Positions 12,547 to 24,800 of a stretch of 64,000 nucleotides of DNA are shown here, one piece after another (the first letter of the stretch is position 1; each line of letters starts with the position of its first letter). The DNA lies in assembly GCA_003550305.1 (NCBI GenBank), contig QKYT01000044.1, positions 54,153 to 118,152 of the forward strand, written 5' to 3'. A program made the position numbers and the translations under genes. The stretch comes from Glomus cerebriforme (Eukaryota > Glomeromycota > Glomeromycetes > Glomerales > Glomeraceae). The notes under the pieces are model-generated. The model made no database searches. It was not told the origin of the DNA and saw only the letters and a list, made by a program, of their open reading frames with translations.

Positions 12547-13009
12547 TAGCAATACTTAAATCATTATATAACTATTTATTTTAAAATTATTATTATNAAA
12601 TTCTGTATTATACAATCCTTATAGATTAATTTTAAAGCTATTTTTATTTTTTAATTATTTGAATATTTTAAAATCTATTCCACAAGACTTAAATTAAATT
12701 TGAGTATAGGTCCATTTATAAGATGAGAATTTAATGAATTTTCTTGAATCAAAATTGATCATCAGAAATTATTTTGATTTAATTTAAAAATTAAAATTTA
12801 ATAATGTATAGAGTTGATTAATACTAAAAAGCATTGAATAGCATATATTTTTTATTTGGTAATTTAANGATTATTTATTAATTTTGAAAAAAAAAGAAAT
12901 ATACACATATGTATAAAGCATAAAAATAAGAATAAATAAAAATAGAAATTAGACATTAGCATTAGTATAATATTAACAATAAGCAAAATAATCATAATAA
13001 ATAATAAAC

Positions 13010-13480
13010 AAATTATAAATTTTTCACAATTTTTAGCATTTTCATTCTTTTCCTGTAATCCTTCAATTTTTTTGCCTTGTTCTTCAATCTTCTTTTTTAT
13101 TTTTTCTTGAATTTAAGAAAATCTTCATCATATAGCTCATAATTTGAAATATCTCTATTAATATCATAGATATTTGTTAATATTAATTTAAAGCTAAGGT
13201 TGATAGCTTCTTGCGCTTTATCTATTGCAAAAGAAGAATAGTGATTTTTTTTGAAGTTATAAATATGCCTAATATAGCATTCTTTGAATAGTTATCTATC
13301 ACTGCCCTAAAAACTTGTATTTTATTGCAGCTGACTCTATCTTTAATATCTTTATATTAGACTAAAAGTATATGATATTTGTAATATCCAATGATATTTA
13401 TTCTACCATCTCTATTTGATTGACTACATGATAAATATAACATTTTAAGTAATATTATCATTATTATCAAGATAAAGTAA
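13010..13480 (-). pseudogene. Remnant of an Mrr-type (type IV restriction endonuclease-like) protein
   Basis: Read on the minus strand, the remnant resembles the PD-(D/E)xK domain of Mrr-like nucleases. DGRINIIGYY near 13391-13410 sits where the family has the Gly-rich catalytic-Asp motif. ILLV-stop-YK follows, with TAA at 13357-13359 where the family has a Gln before the catalytic Lys. Then come VFRAVIDNYSKNAILGIFIT and, after a frame change in an A run, FAIDKAQEAINLSFKLILTN. A coiled-coil Lys/Glu tail follows in another frame near 13030-13130. The catalytic Asp position reads Asn, and there are stops and frameshifts, so it is not functional. A fragment at 13740-13790 (FEKTILEELK) may be its N terminus. 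The assignment rests on motif resemblance recalled from the family. Confidence 0.55.
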
Positions 13481-13799
13481 TTTGAAGTTGAGCATAAATT
13501 AATTTATTCATATATCCTATTCATTACAATCTGTGACAGCTTTCAGACAATTGATAAACAAAAAAGGATGTTCACATTATATTACTCAACTAATAATATA
13601 ATTGTGATCCAATGTGCTTCCAGTTTTTTGACATCAATTATCCTAATGGTAGCATAACTTCAGATGCAATAATAACTAAATATTACTCAATAAGTAAATA
13701 ATTCACCCTACTTTTTTACAATTAATACCCATTCATTTTAATTCTTCAAGAATAGTTTTTTCAAATTTACTTTTCTTAGCTATAAAAGACAAGAGTTAG

Positions 13800-14589
13800 T
13801 AATAATAGAAGAAAAAGTAACAACAAAAGATTTATTCATTATCAGATTTTTAAAGGTTTTTCAAGTTAAAAAAAAGGAAAAAATAATCAATTTTTGAATT
13901 TGAATTTTTTTTTAAAATATTGCATAAAAATCATAGAAAATTCTTTTACATTCTTTTAGCAATATTGTTTATAAGAAAATATTTAAAAATTTTTGTATTA
14001 NTTATAATAAAATATTTTCTTTTCTCATGAATTATTTCCTTTTAAATATCTTACATTGTAAATCAGTTGCAAAAATTTGCATGAAAATTCGCATAATTGT
14101 GAAAAAATATTTTCTGATATTACAAACTTTTTTGTTGAGTACTATGAATTCACATTATGTTTAAAAATATATATTGATATGTTTAAAACATCCTCTCATT
14201 GTTAAAGAAGTAAATTTATTTGGATATTTTAATTATTTAAAAGTAGGTTTACCTATTCTTATGCTTAATTATATCAATTTTTATTCAGTAAACTAATGAT
14301 TACAGAATATTCTTGTATAAACTTCATTAAGTATTTTAGACATAATTTGTAATCAAATTTTCTTATTGAATTTGTTACAGAATTTTTATTATAAAAATTT
14401 ACTTATTATTAATCTATAAGTCTGATAATAATTTTATTTTTAGTGCATTAATTAAATTAGATAAAATCATTGAAATAATGCCTTTCTTACATAAGTATAT
14501 TTTTAGTAAATTAGTAATTTAAGAATGGATTTTTATTATTAGAAGCTGCAAAATAACCAAAATTTTGAGTAAAATTTATGGCAAAACCT
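13800..14589. other. AT-rich sequence, nothing recognised
   Basis: Extremely AT-rich with short homopolymer runs. I see no open frame of note, no repeat pair and no RNA gene. Confidence 0.5.
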
Positions 14590-14790
14590 ATGCCAAAACT
14601 TCAAACAAAACTTATACCAAAAATTGCACTAAGCTAAGCAAAGCCTGTGCCAAAACCTATGCCAAAAACTGTCCCGGTAGAAATGAATGATAATGATAAC
14701 GAAGAAAATGGTGAAGAAGTAGAAATAAATGATGAAGAAAAAATGAACAATAATCAAAATGAAATAATTTTTCTTGAAAGTTTGTCATAA
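14590..14790 (+). pseudogene. Coding-like fragment with Pro-Lys repeats and acidic tail
   Basis: The frame opens with ATG at 14590 and closes with TAA at 14788-14790, with one in-frame TAA near 14635. The first part repeats a PKP/MPK pattern through imperfect copies of gccaaaacctatgcc. The second part is Asn/Asp/Glu-rich (EMNDNDNEENGEEVEINDEE). It may be a remnant of a low-complexity protein. Confidence 0.25.
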
Positions 14791-14886
14791 ATTTATATTT
14801 TATAATAAATTTTGCATTTTAATTTATAATTGAAATAACATAAAAATTTTAATTAAAATAATAAGATCTTTCATATTATCAAAATC

Positions 14887-15057
14887 AAGAAAAGAATAAA
14901 AGAATAAAGAGAAATAAAAAGGTAGAGAAATTAGAAAAAGAGATAAAGAGAATTAAGAGAAAGAGAGAGAGAGAAGAGAGAGAAAAGAAAAGAGATAAAG
15001 AAGAAAAAGAGAATAGAGAAGGAAGAAAAAGAAAAAGAAAGAGAATAGAGAAAAAAA
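14887..15057 (+). repeat. Polypurine (A/G) tract of about 170 bp
   Basis: The plus strand is almost entirely A and G, with GAGA-rich parts at 14957-14985 and GAAAAA parts after 15000. Only a few T interrupt it. Long homopurine stretches can form triplex DNA, but no function can be read here. Confidence 0.75.
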
Positions 15058-15247
15058 TGATAATAAGTGTGGTAAAAATCTTGCTTTATAATTTTTATAA
15101 TTAATTAATTTACTGTAAAATGAATATTATTTTGTTCTTATATAATGCTAAGATTCCTTTAATGAAGAAATTCCTTTCCAAATTACTATGATGACTAACT
15201 AATTGCAGATTTGCAATTGGTTAGTCAATCATCNGAATATTTTACAG

Positions 15248-15596
15248 ATGGCCACCCAAATACTTAATATAAAAGATGAAGATGGATTATCATCAGCTTC
15301 ATCAGCTCCAAAACACATAACATCTAATAATGTAAGCATTAAAATTACTGATCAATATAAATGTTCCATTTTAGTTAAAACACTTACATTACATAATATT
15401 GCTACTGTATTAATTTATGATGCATTGTTACATTATTGTATTAAAATAACTGTTATTATATAATTATTTTATTATTTAGGACAAATATAGATTAATTAAT
15501 AAAGAAATTAAATGTCTGTTTCTAAAATCAAGAAATCCATCTGAACATATCTTTGAAAAACTTATTAAAAAAGTTTTTTCTGAGTTAGAAATATAA
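15248..15596 (+). CDS. Possible two-exon ORF of 66 residues, unrecognised
   Basis: ATG at 15248 gives 28 codons to a GTAAGC donor at 15332; an acceptor at 15478-15479 joins in phase to 39 codons including stop (15480-15596). The product opens MATQILNIKDEDGLSSASSA and ends IKKVFSELEI. Coding-like sequence continues after the TAA (MPSKLFWDIINIIWNVQIH), so this may be the start of a longer gene broken by a stop. It lies in repeat-rich DNA. No family recognised. Confidence 0.25.
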
Positions 15597-15839
15597 ATGC
15601 CATCCAAATTATTTTGGGATATTATAAATATAATTTGGAATGTACAAATTCATTTACTAGTTTATATGTAATTTATTAAGTAAAGTGCCAAAATAATTTG
15701 GATTTTACTATATGTCCAAATTGATTTTGGGATTTGGTGATATCTATATCTAGAAATCTATAGTAGTATAATGAAATCAATTATAAATCAATATAGAAAA
15801 TCCTTTTCAGATTATCATTATTAATTCAGAATAATGATT

Positions 15840-16260
15840 AAACAATTAGTTGAAGAATTTGTAAACAAAGCAGAAAGGTAATTGACTCAATACATTTATA
15901 TTTATTATTAGCTTATAGTAATATGAATTTTATTTTATTTATTTAAAAAAGGAAATATCGAAGGTATCATACTCCTATTAAGTGAAATTAATGATTTTAT
16001 TTTACGTAAAGTTATTACTAAAAGAATCCTTAATCATTACTTTTTAGTGGTCGATATTTCTGAACTTCCTGAAGATTCAATGAATAAATTAATTGAATTT
16101 TCAAGAAAATATCACAGGATAGTTTGGGAGAAAAAAGATAAAAAAAAAATATTAAAGTAATTTATTGGCAAATCAAAGAATTAGATAAAAGTACACAACA
16201 ATTAGAAATTTCATTTTGTAGCAGAAAAAATTTTGCTAGTTTATTAAAATATTAATAAGA
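15840..16260 (+). pseudogene. Coding remnants, family unknown
   Basis: A short frame (MIKQLVEEFVNKAER) is followed, after an intron-like stretch, by an open segment at about 15951-16161 reading GNIEGIILLLSEINDFILRK and later FLVVDISELPEDSMNKLIEF. It ends in stops and frame changes. Its amino-acid composition differs from the random AT-rich flanks, which suggests a decayed gene. Confidence 0.3.
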
Positions 16261-16556
16261 TATTTTTACTAATAAAAATATATAATAAAAAAGGTTTATT
16301 GCTAATAATACAGATCATACTAAGGTCTTTTAACTATACTTTTCAGCAAAATTAAAGGCCATTGTCAAAATATTTTATCATGGACAAAATTAATTATGAT
16401 GGTCATAATTTTTACTAATAAAACATATGAATTACATTGAATTACATCTTTGTATTACATTAATCATAATTCAAAAAAATCTATTTCATGGAAAAGTATA
16501 CTTTTAATCCAAATATTCAGTCAAATTTATTTTTATTTATAATACAAGTAAATTTA

Positions 16557-16745
16557 GCTGCAAAATTTAATATAACAGAGCTTTGATATAACAGAACATA
16601 AGTAAAATCTTGATATAGTAGAATTTTAGTTTGGAACACATTATTATAATCTATAATAAATTTACTATCAATATACTAAAACTCTTAATATAACAGATTT
16701 TTGAAAATTTTTACCAATAGAACCATTATATCGAATTTCACAGTG
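16557..16745. mobile_element. Candidate short TA-flanked MITE
   Basis: The left end reads GCTGCAAAATTTAATATAAC and the reverse complement of the right end reads CACTGTGAAATTCGATATAA. They align as CTGYRAAATTYRATATAAYRG, with only purine-purine or pyrimidine-pyrimidine differences. A TA flanks each side (16555-16556 and 16746-16747), as for Tc1/mariner/pogo-type elements. The inside has repeated ATATAACAGA words and no coding capacity. Confidence 0.4.
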
Positions 16746-17116
16746 TAAATTTTTATGCAATATACAAATCATATAATAATATCAAAAATATCAGATGATG
16801 AATATATATGTACGTAATTTATTGATATCTTATTTTTTCTACAGATCATTGTTGTATGATCACTAAAATAACAATAAATATTGGAAGGAAACTGTATTAT
16901 TTTCTTTTCATTTTCAATATAATTTTAAAAGATAACCATAAGGTATAATAATACCATTAAATGATAATAATGAACTAATGTTATATAAAAATTTTGATAA
17001 TGTTAATGAAATAAAATTTAATAATAATGATGATAATAATATTTTAAAACAATAAAATAATTTTGATGATGATATTAGTATATATGATAATGATAATTAT
17101 ATAATATCATCAGAAT

Positions 17117-17815
17117 TATAGTTGTTTCCAAAATTCAATTGGCAAATCTGAAATCTGAATTCTGTAATCGTAATTAATTATGTAATTCTATAAATAATTA
17201 CATTTTGTATAACAATGCAAAATTGATATTTGCTCACAATCTAGTAATCCAATTTTATTGATCTTACTACCATTAAATTTGTCTCATTGAGACGAATCTA
17301 ATGGTATATATTTCATTTCTTTAGATTTGATATTGACGAAGTTAAAATACTATAAACATTTAAAGATTATTGAAGCCAGCAAGATGTAATAATTAGATTT
17401 AAATGAATTTACTACCATTTGATTCGTCATGATGAGATGATTCTAATGGCAGTAAAAGCATATTTCTAGCATTAATATTGATAAAGTTATGATACTATAA
17501 ATGTATAACAATTATTGATATCAGAATATGATCTAGTAATTGAAATTAAATGATTTCAATACCATTAGAATCATCATACTGAAATAAATTGAATGATAGT
17601 AAGATCATTCAAAATGGATCACTAGATGCTGAATTATTATTTATTAAATTTTCTAAATATAATTCAGCCAAAATTAAGGTTAATTCTGGCCAAATATTTT
17701 CATAATATAAAATTAATTACGGAATTCAGAATTTTTTTGATGAATTACTTAATAATTATAGAATTACATAATTACAAATTTCTGTAATACTAAAATAATT
17801 TTGGCTATAACTATA
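17117..17815 (-). mobile_element. hAT-like non-autonomous element, copy A
   Basis: The 699-bp element has ends TATAGTTRT...AYAACTATA. It is flanked by near-identical 8-bp direct repeats, ATCAGAAT (17109-17116) and ATCAAAAT (17816-17823), the target-duplication length of hAT elements. It is in reverse orientation to copies B and C. Inside are three palindromes starting near 17269, 17414 and 17561, 145 and 147 bp apart, within diverged tandem units. No protein is encoded, so any transposase must be supplied from elsewhere. Confidence 0.75.
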
Positions 17816-17959
17816 ATCAAAATATGATGATGATAATAATGATGCAACATCATCAGAATATGAAAAAAAAAATGATAATACAACATTTTTAGAAAGTAAA
17901 GTTAATTATACAATATCAGAAAGTAAAGAAAGTGATACTGATCCTTTATTAGAAAAAAA

Positions 17960-18720
17960 GTATTCATTGATATGGTATTGAATGAAGATAATTTACCACA
18001 ATTTAATGGTAATTTTGCACCATATTTTCAAGATTTTACTACTGTTATCTTATTTTGTTAGATTCATAAATATAATATTTTAACAAATGCATATGAAGAC
18101 CTTATTAACATTATCATGAATTAAGAATTTGATAAAAATTATATTGTAAAAATATATGAAGGTTTTAAACATAGAGATAACAACTTCCCTTTCTTTTAAT
18201 ATCAGCAAAATTTATTTCAATTTTATCAAAAAAAACATTATCAACTTCTAAGAATTCAAAGATAGCATATCAGCTTTCAATAAATGACATAATTTGATAT
18301 ATTTTTAATAATCTAATACTATTTAATTGTATTTTAGTTCTGATATTAATTCAGAAACAAAGTCTGAATTTTGGCATAATACTTTGTAAGCAGAATTACC
18401 TCTTTTTGGTCAAGACCAAATAATAATATCAGAAGATAATAATGGTATTGTTTACTTAACATATTTATTATAACATATTTTAATATTTATTTAAAATACA
18501 GTGACATACTGATGCGGAACTTTATTTATTATTACGATAATAATAATGAGCAGAAACTCAGATGATTAAGAGCAATATTAGTAAATAATGATAATAGTTA
18601 GAAATATCGGCTGAGAATCCAAAAAGTTTTGAAATATGCTGACTTGCCTAAAACTTTCAAAGGAATATTAAGATATAATCCCTCTTTTACTGGTGAAGCT
18701 TTCAGAAAATATAATTAATG
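17960..18720 (+). pseudogene. Decayed gene of a probable repeated family
   Basis: Plus-strand segments in shifting frames read LNEDNLPQFNGNFAPYFQDF (about 17973), SINDIIWYIFNNLILF (about 18280) and AELPLFGQDQ (about 18395). They are broken by many stops. Conserved aromatic and Pro/Gly positions show this was coding. It resembles proteins I have met repeatedly in Rhizophagus-type genomes, possibly transposon-encoded, but I cannot name the family from sequence alone. Confidence 0.35.
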
Positions 18721-18739
18721 TCTTCCTTCTCTTCTTTTT

Positions 18740-18965
18740 AGGAAACTGAATAAACAATTAGATTCAGATTAGTTCAGTTTCAGATTTAAATCAGTTTTAA
18801 TTTAGTTCAATTTCAGATTAATTAAATTCAGATCAGATCAGTTTAAATCTGAATTAGTTTTAGATCAATTCAAATCAGATCTAATCAGATTCAGATCAGT
18901 TCAGATCTGTTTTAAATTAAATTCAAATCAGATCAGATTTAAATTAAATTCGATTTAAATGATCT
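18740..18965 (+). repeat. Simple-sequence block of AATTCAGATC-type words
   Basis: Irregular repeats of about 10 bases (variants of gattcagatc, agttcagatc, aaatcagatc) fill about 225 bases. The same style of repeat, built on gatttgattc, occurs at 61198-61440, also upstream of a hAT-like copy. Confidence 0.7.
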
Positions 18966-19607
18966 GTTTAAAACACTAATATCTAAAGATAAGACTTTTG
19001 TCCTTATATTTATATAATCTTAAAGAAGTGAAATTTGCTTTCAGTTATGAATCATCTTTAAAATTAGTGTTAGGATAACATGAAAAAATGGTATACTTAT
19101 TAAGTTTGCAAAGACTCACAAAGAGCACATTCAGACACTTTAATTCTTAATACTCTTTGCTCATTTCTAAGGCAAGTAATATAGTATAAAAGTAAATATA
19201 TGTTTTGGGTTTGCAAAATTGTTTAGATAACATACTTAGAGTCTTAGACACTTTAGTTTTAAGATTGCTTGGCAAAATTAAGGATTTAGCAAATAGATGA
19301 AATGATAAAATATAGTAATTTGATAAAATTATTTTAAAGTCTTGATTAAAAGTTAGTGAAACTTGATGAAAAGCAAACCCTATTAAAATCTATTATAAAA
19401 CTGATAAAATTTTGCAAAACTATAATAAATTTATAGTAATTCTGGAGATTGATACTAGCATCTGATCTCTTTAATCTCATCAATATTTCGTGCTAATTTG
19501 AAGACCCAGGGAATTGAAAGGAGATTCAGATAAGTTGGATAAAGGATATTCATCTTGAGAGGAGATTTGGGAGGACTGGTTAAAAGGTTTATTTTTGGTG
19601 CTAGCAT
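18966..19607. other. Non-coding; right part probably belongs to an older poly(A)-ended element
   Basis: No gene is visible. The last about 150 bases (19450-19607) end at the target site of hAT-like copy B. They continue on its other side at 28349, in sequence that ends in a poly(A) tail. That part is therefore likely the upstream portion of an older retroelement. Confidence 0.4.
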
Positions 19608-19824
19608 TATAGTTGTAGCTGAAATTATTTTAGTATTACAAAAATCTGTAATTACGTAATTCTGTAATTATTAAGTAATTCATCAAAAAAATTCTGAATT
19701 CCGTAATTAATTTCGGGTTCTGTAATTAATTTCATATTACGAAAATATTTGGCTAGAATTAACCTTAATTTTGGCCAAATTATATTTAGAAAATTTAATA
19801 AATAATAACTTAGTATCTAGTGAT
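19608..19824 (+). mobile_element. hAT-like non-autonomous element, copy B, left part
   Basis: It starts TATAGTTGTAGCTGAAATTA like copy C and follows that copy to CTAGTGAT, apart from an extra 19 bases near 19700-19720. There the retrotransposon begins. The 8 bases before it (GCTAGCAT, 19600-19607) match the 8 bases after the right part (GCTAGCAC, 28349-28356) at seven positions. This shows both parts are one element split by a later insertion. Confidence 0.75.
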
Positions 19825-19928
19825 GATTCCCACTCCATTTTGCCCACTTTTTGTTAAAGAAATAAATTTTTTAATTTTCGCATATTCTCTTTACAACTTT
19901 TCTGTAAACTTTACTGTTATACTTCACC

Positions 19929-21856
19929 ATGACTCGCAAACAGTCTGGTTCAGCTAAAAATAATAAGAAATCCAACCTCATCCCTCTGCCTCTGGGTCTT
20001 CCAGTTCCTCTCTTCCCAAGAATTCTAACTCTAGCATTAATACTAGTTCTACTCCTTCTTCCCTTCCTTTGGCTCCAAACAAGCGGGTCCGCATTACTAC
20101 TGACGCCAATATGGATGAAGATTTTGCTACTCCTCCCGTCTCTGGCCCCACTTCCCATGCTGAAGCTCTTCTTCCCCCCGACTGCTACCTCTTTGCTCTT
20201 TCTGTTTCCTCCTCTACCATTTCCCCTCCTCGAGTGGAAACAGTAGACGACTCCGTCCATGCAACCTCTTCAGTTAATAAAGGTAAAGAAAAAGCTACCG
20301 ATGATGAAGCTGCCTCTCTTGACGCTGCCGTTCAAGTTTCTTCCTCTATTTTCTTCGCTGCTGCGGTCCCAAATTCTTTTCCTTCTCTTCTCAAAAAATT
20401 CAAGACCAATTCAGCCCTTTGTGTTGTGGTCGATAGATACGTGTCCAAATATTCTTCTTTTAATAATAACGCACGCTGTTCAGGCTCTGCAGATGCAAAA
20501 AGGATCATTGTTAGCTTTAGATCTGCAGAACACAGAGACCAATTGATTTTCATTCCCATTCCCGATTTGGAAAATCTGCTTTTTCACATGCATGATCCTG
20601 CAGCTCTTCGCTAAGATGCACGCAGTAGATCCTTACAAGTCTCAGATATTCCCTTAAATGTTACTCGTCCACAACTCTTAGGGTCCTTCTCCCGTTATGA
20701 TAACATCACCAAATGTGTTATTACCACTAAAAATCTTTTCCAGCGTGCTGAAATTACTTACGATAACACCGCTGCACTTGATTTGTTCCAATCTGACTGC
20801 TGGGGAGTTCTTTGCATGGGTGCTTTTGTCCGTGTTAACCCTTTCTCTTTTTCTTTAGACCAAAAGTAACTTCAGCGTACACATGTTGCTGTACTTTCTG
20901 GTTTCCCTTCCAACATTGTTGAGGCTGATCTGGCCACTATTGCTGAGGCTGGATCGGCTAAATCTATCACTTTTTCCCAATTTGTGACATCTTATCATCA
21001 AAAATCTTTTTGCCACGTAACTTTTGCTTCTGAGGAAGCTTTACACAATGCTATTGATATCTCATGTGCCTTCAACGGTCATTCTCTCGCTTGGTTTCAA
21101 CCATCTCAAACCAAGCTTTTATGCCGTAATTGCGGCAAACTCGACTGCGATCCTGACAAATGCTCACTTAGGCCCAAATCTCCCTCCCAGAGAAATCCTG
21201 CGATCTCTAATTTGTACTCAAAGTACCGTCCTGCTCAACATCGCAAGCTGGCTTCCAAAGTCTCCCCTGGTAAATCTTTCGCCAATGCTGCAAAATCTTT
21301 CAGCAATGGTTTCCCTTCCTCCACTGGCCAAGGCTCTCCTTCAGGAAAGTCTACTCGTCGACCGTGGAATGAACGTAATGTTTCCCGTTCCAATCCCTGC
21401 CCTCCTACGGGTGATAATTTTATGTTACCCGATGATATCCAAGAAGCTTTAGATGGATTTGCTTCTCATCTTGCTCTTCTTAAAGATGTTCTTATAGACC
21501 AAGAGAAACACATTGCCCAGTTAGATACTTTATTGAATAATTCTTCTACTGTGGCTCCTACCCATGAATCTTCCCCTCGTTCTACATCCTCAGATGTTAT
21601 TATGAACGATGCCGATGGTGTTTCTGCTCAGCCCGATCCTGATTTAGTGGATCTCTCTTCCCCTGCTTTGACGCCTTCTGCTCGTCCCTCTTCTCCTTCA
21701 GTTTTGAAGGATCCAAGAGCTGAATTAGATGTCCTTAAACAGTCAATGGCTTCCACTCACTCTTTAGTTAACGATATTTCTTCAGAGTTTCGTGATTTAG
21801 TGAAACGTCTTGCTGCTCATCTCCCTAGTTCCAGTGGCTCTGACCACTTTCCATAA
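19929..21856 (+). pseudogene. LINE ORF1 (gag-like), broken
   Basis: RNA-binding ORF1 protein of the retrotransposon. The ATG at 19929 opens MTRKQSGSAKNNKKSN, then the frame shifts near 19970-20000. The remaining frame runs to 21856 with in-frame TAA at 20612-20614 and 20867-20869. The middle part has RRM-like segments (for example VAVLSGFPSNIVEADL and KSFCHVTFASEEALHNAI). A zinc-knuckle-like cluster at about 21122-21170 reads CRNCGKLDCDPDKC. A heptad stretch LLKDVLIDQEKHIAQLDTLL follows, with Ser/Pro-rich linkers. It ends 33 bases before the ORF2 ATG. Both stops would arise from CAA by a single C-to-T change, though other origins are possible. Confidence 0.75.
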
Positions 21857-21889
21857 ACCTTTTCCATGTCTTTATTTTAACATTTATTA

Positions 21890-24800
21890 ATGAACATTAA
21901 TAATATTGATAATTATGACCGATTACTTTGTAATTTCCCTTCTCCCAGTTTTGAATTTCCTATTATTTCAGATACGCAATGTAATTTCTTAGAATATTTT
22001 TTGAATAATGAATTTTTAACCTGCCTTTCCAGGACAATCCCCATGGTCTTATTACTTTAGCTACTCATAATATTCGAGAAGGTCTTTCGGACCCTCTCAT
22101 CTTACATGATATCCTTTATTCTTGTACTGCTAAGAACATTCATCTACTCGCTCTTAGCGATACCCGTATTCCCTCTTACAATCCTGCTAAGATTCTTTCA
22201 CGTCCTATTTCCTCCTATAATTCTCAATTTTTACCAGATCTTCGTGCTCGTCATCTTACGGATTGGTGGACTCCCCGTTCTAATATGTATACTGGTGGTA
22301 TAGGTTTTCTCACCTCCCAGCTTTTTACATCGCATGTCCAAAAATGTGTCCACTGGAAATCTCAGATTATCTATTTAGATGTCTACTTTCCGTCCCTTAA
22401 ACTCAGAATTGTAAATACTTATTTACCTCCTTATTCCCTTGACAATAAAGTTGAACTTCTGGCTACTATTCAAGAGCTTCATTCTATTTTTCAGGATGCT
22501 GCTCAACACCATCTTAAACTTATTTTAATGGGAGACCTTAACTTCGATCTGGATAATATTTTGGCTTCCCGGTCCCCACTTTTTCACAAACTTTTCAATT
22601 ATCTTCTTAACTTTCACCTGGTCGAGTCTCCTACCATTTATAACTTCACCAGTATTTCCACGTTTTTTCAAAATCCTTCAAATTTTCTTTCTCCATATTC
22701 CCGTTTGGATCACATTTGGTATAACGACCCTGAGTTGTGGTCAGATTTATGCCACACTGAAGTCTGGAACACGTTTTTTTCGTTTCACTCTTCTGACCAC
22801 TTAATGGTCATAAATTACCTTGTTCCCAGATTATTTTGTAATACACTTTCCTTTGCTACCCTTTCACGCCGATCTCAAGTTCAGTTTGTTTTCAACTATA
22901 ATTCTATTTCTCAGGAGACCTGGACTAAATTCTCTGATTGTACAGAGGCTAAATTTAATTGTTACAGTCACCCTGCTCCCTTTTCTCAGTTAGAATCTTT
23001 ATGGTTCTTTGTTCGTCGCATTATTTTAAACTCTGCTTATGAATGTTTGCCCAAACGGAAAGTTTCAAATACTTTCTGCCCATCTTATCCTCCCTGTTTG
23101 GAGAGGTTTTTCTCCTCATTGTCCACTGTTTCCAATATTATTCATGCTTTTAAAATCTCCTCTATTCGTTCGGATCTTTCATTATCACCTAAGATTTTTC
23201 TTTCATGGATTGAACATTTAACTTCCTTGGAAAAAATTTTTTCTTTCCTCAGTTCCTTCAATGCTGAAGTCAATTTCCCTGCCCCTACTTTTCCTCATAA
23301 TATTTCCTTTTCTAATTGCCATACTATACTTACCAACCTCAAATCTGTCAAACGAATTATTAAATCTCTTTTGAAAAAGGAATTAGCTACTTTCCAGCTT
23401 TCTCAGATTGAGGATTTCACAGATAAACGTATCAATGACTTTGACTCACACAAAAACGCTTTTATTTCATCTGTTCTGCAACGTTCTCGCCGTTGCATTG
23501 TTTTGGATCGTATTCTCATCCATTCTTCAGATTCTGAACATCGTCTAGTTACCAGTCCATCGGAGATTAATGATGCTGTTAATTCTCATTTCCAAAACTT
23601 TGTTCGTTCTCCCATTTCCTATTATAATTCTCTACAATTATTTACTTTTCCCGAAAAATGGCGTGTTCGCTATTCCCCTATCCCTGATATTAATTCAGAT
23701 ATTTATGAATTCCTTTGTTCCCCTGTTTCTCAAGATGAATTTTCTTCAGTTATTTCGTTCCTTCCCTGTGGTAAAGCTTCAGGTCCTTCTGGCATTTCTT
23801 ATGAAATGCTCAAATATTGTGGCCCTTTTTCCAAGCTGTGTATGCTTAAACTTATGTCTTTATGCTTAGAATCAGATACCATTCCTGATGACTGGCGGCT
23901 TGCTTCTGTGTATCCCATCCTCAAGCCTCAGGACTGGGAATGTAAGCTCCCTAATACCAGGCCCATTACCCTTTTGAAAACCCTTCGTAAAGCTATGGTC
24001 AAGGTATTTACCAACTGTCTTTCTAAAATCCTTACCCGTTACCATGTCCTTCAAGGTCACAATTTTGCTGGCCTTCCCGGTAGTTCCTGTAAAGAACCTA
24101 TCTTTACTCTGGAATCTATTATTCATGATGCCAAATGTAGCAAGAAGCTTTTGTGGATTCTCTCGCAGGATATTAGCAAAGCTTTTGATTCTATAGATCT
24201 CAGCATACTTCGTCTTGCTTTACTCTGCCTCAAGATCCCAGATCTTGCTATCAAATTCATCATTTCGCTTTTTACTAGCAGACAAAATTCTGTTATCACT
24301 CCGTTTGGCCATTCTGATCGATATCATGTCAAAATAGGCATCGACCAAGGCGAAATTATTTCCCCATTATTATGGGCTATTTATTTGGATCCCTTGCTTA
24401 CTGAGCTTAATTTAGCTGCTTCTTCCCCTTATAAACTGTCTATTAATAAATTGACATTCATCTCTCCTCGATCTTTGCATCAAGATTCCTTGTCTTTTTC
24501 TAATTTGACATATATGGACGATTCAACTTTGATTTCTTCCTCCTTCGATGGTTTAGCTGATCTTTTAAGTATTACAGAGGAATTTTATTATTTGAACAAT
24601 ACTTCGGCTAATCATAAGAAATATGTTTTAACTTCTAATGTTATTTCTTCTACATCCACGATTTCTTTTACTATTTCTAAACACTCTCCTGATTTTGTGT
24701 CATTTGGTCACATTCCTTTTTCCATTTTTATATCACCTATTCTCCCTTCGTCTTCCTTTAGATTTTTAGGTGTTTGGTTTAACCTTCGCCTTTTCTCCTC

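Noticed and set aside
19871..20260. Minus-strand ORF opposite LINE ORF1
   Set aside because: A shadow of the C/T-rich LINE coding strand, with no family resemblance.
23872..24126. Minus-strand ORF inside LINE ORF2
   Set aside because: Lies opposite the reverse-transcriptase frame; a frame shadow.
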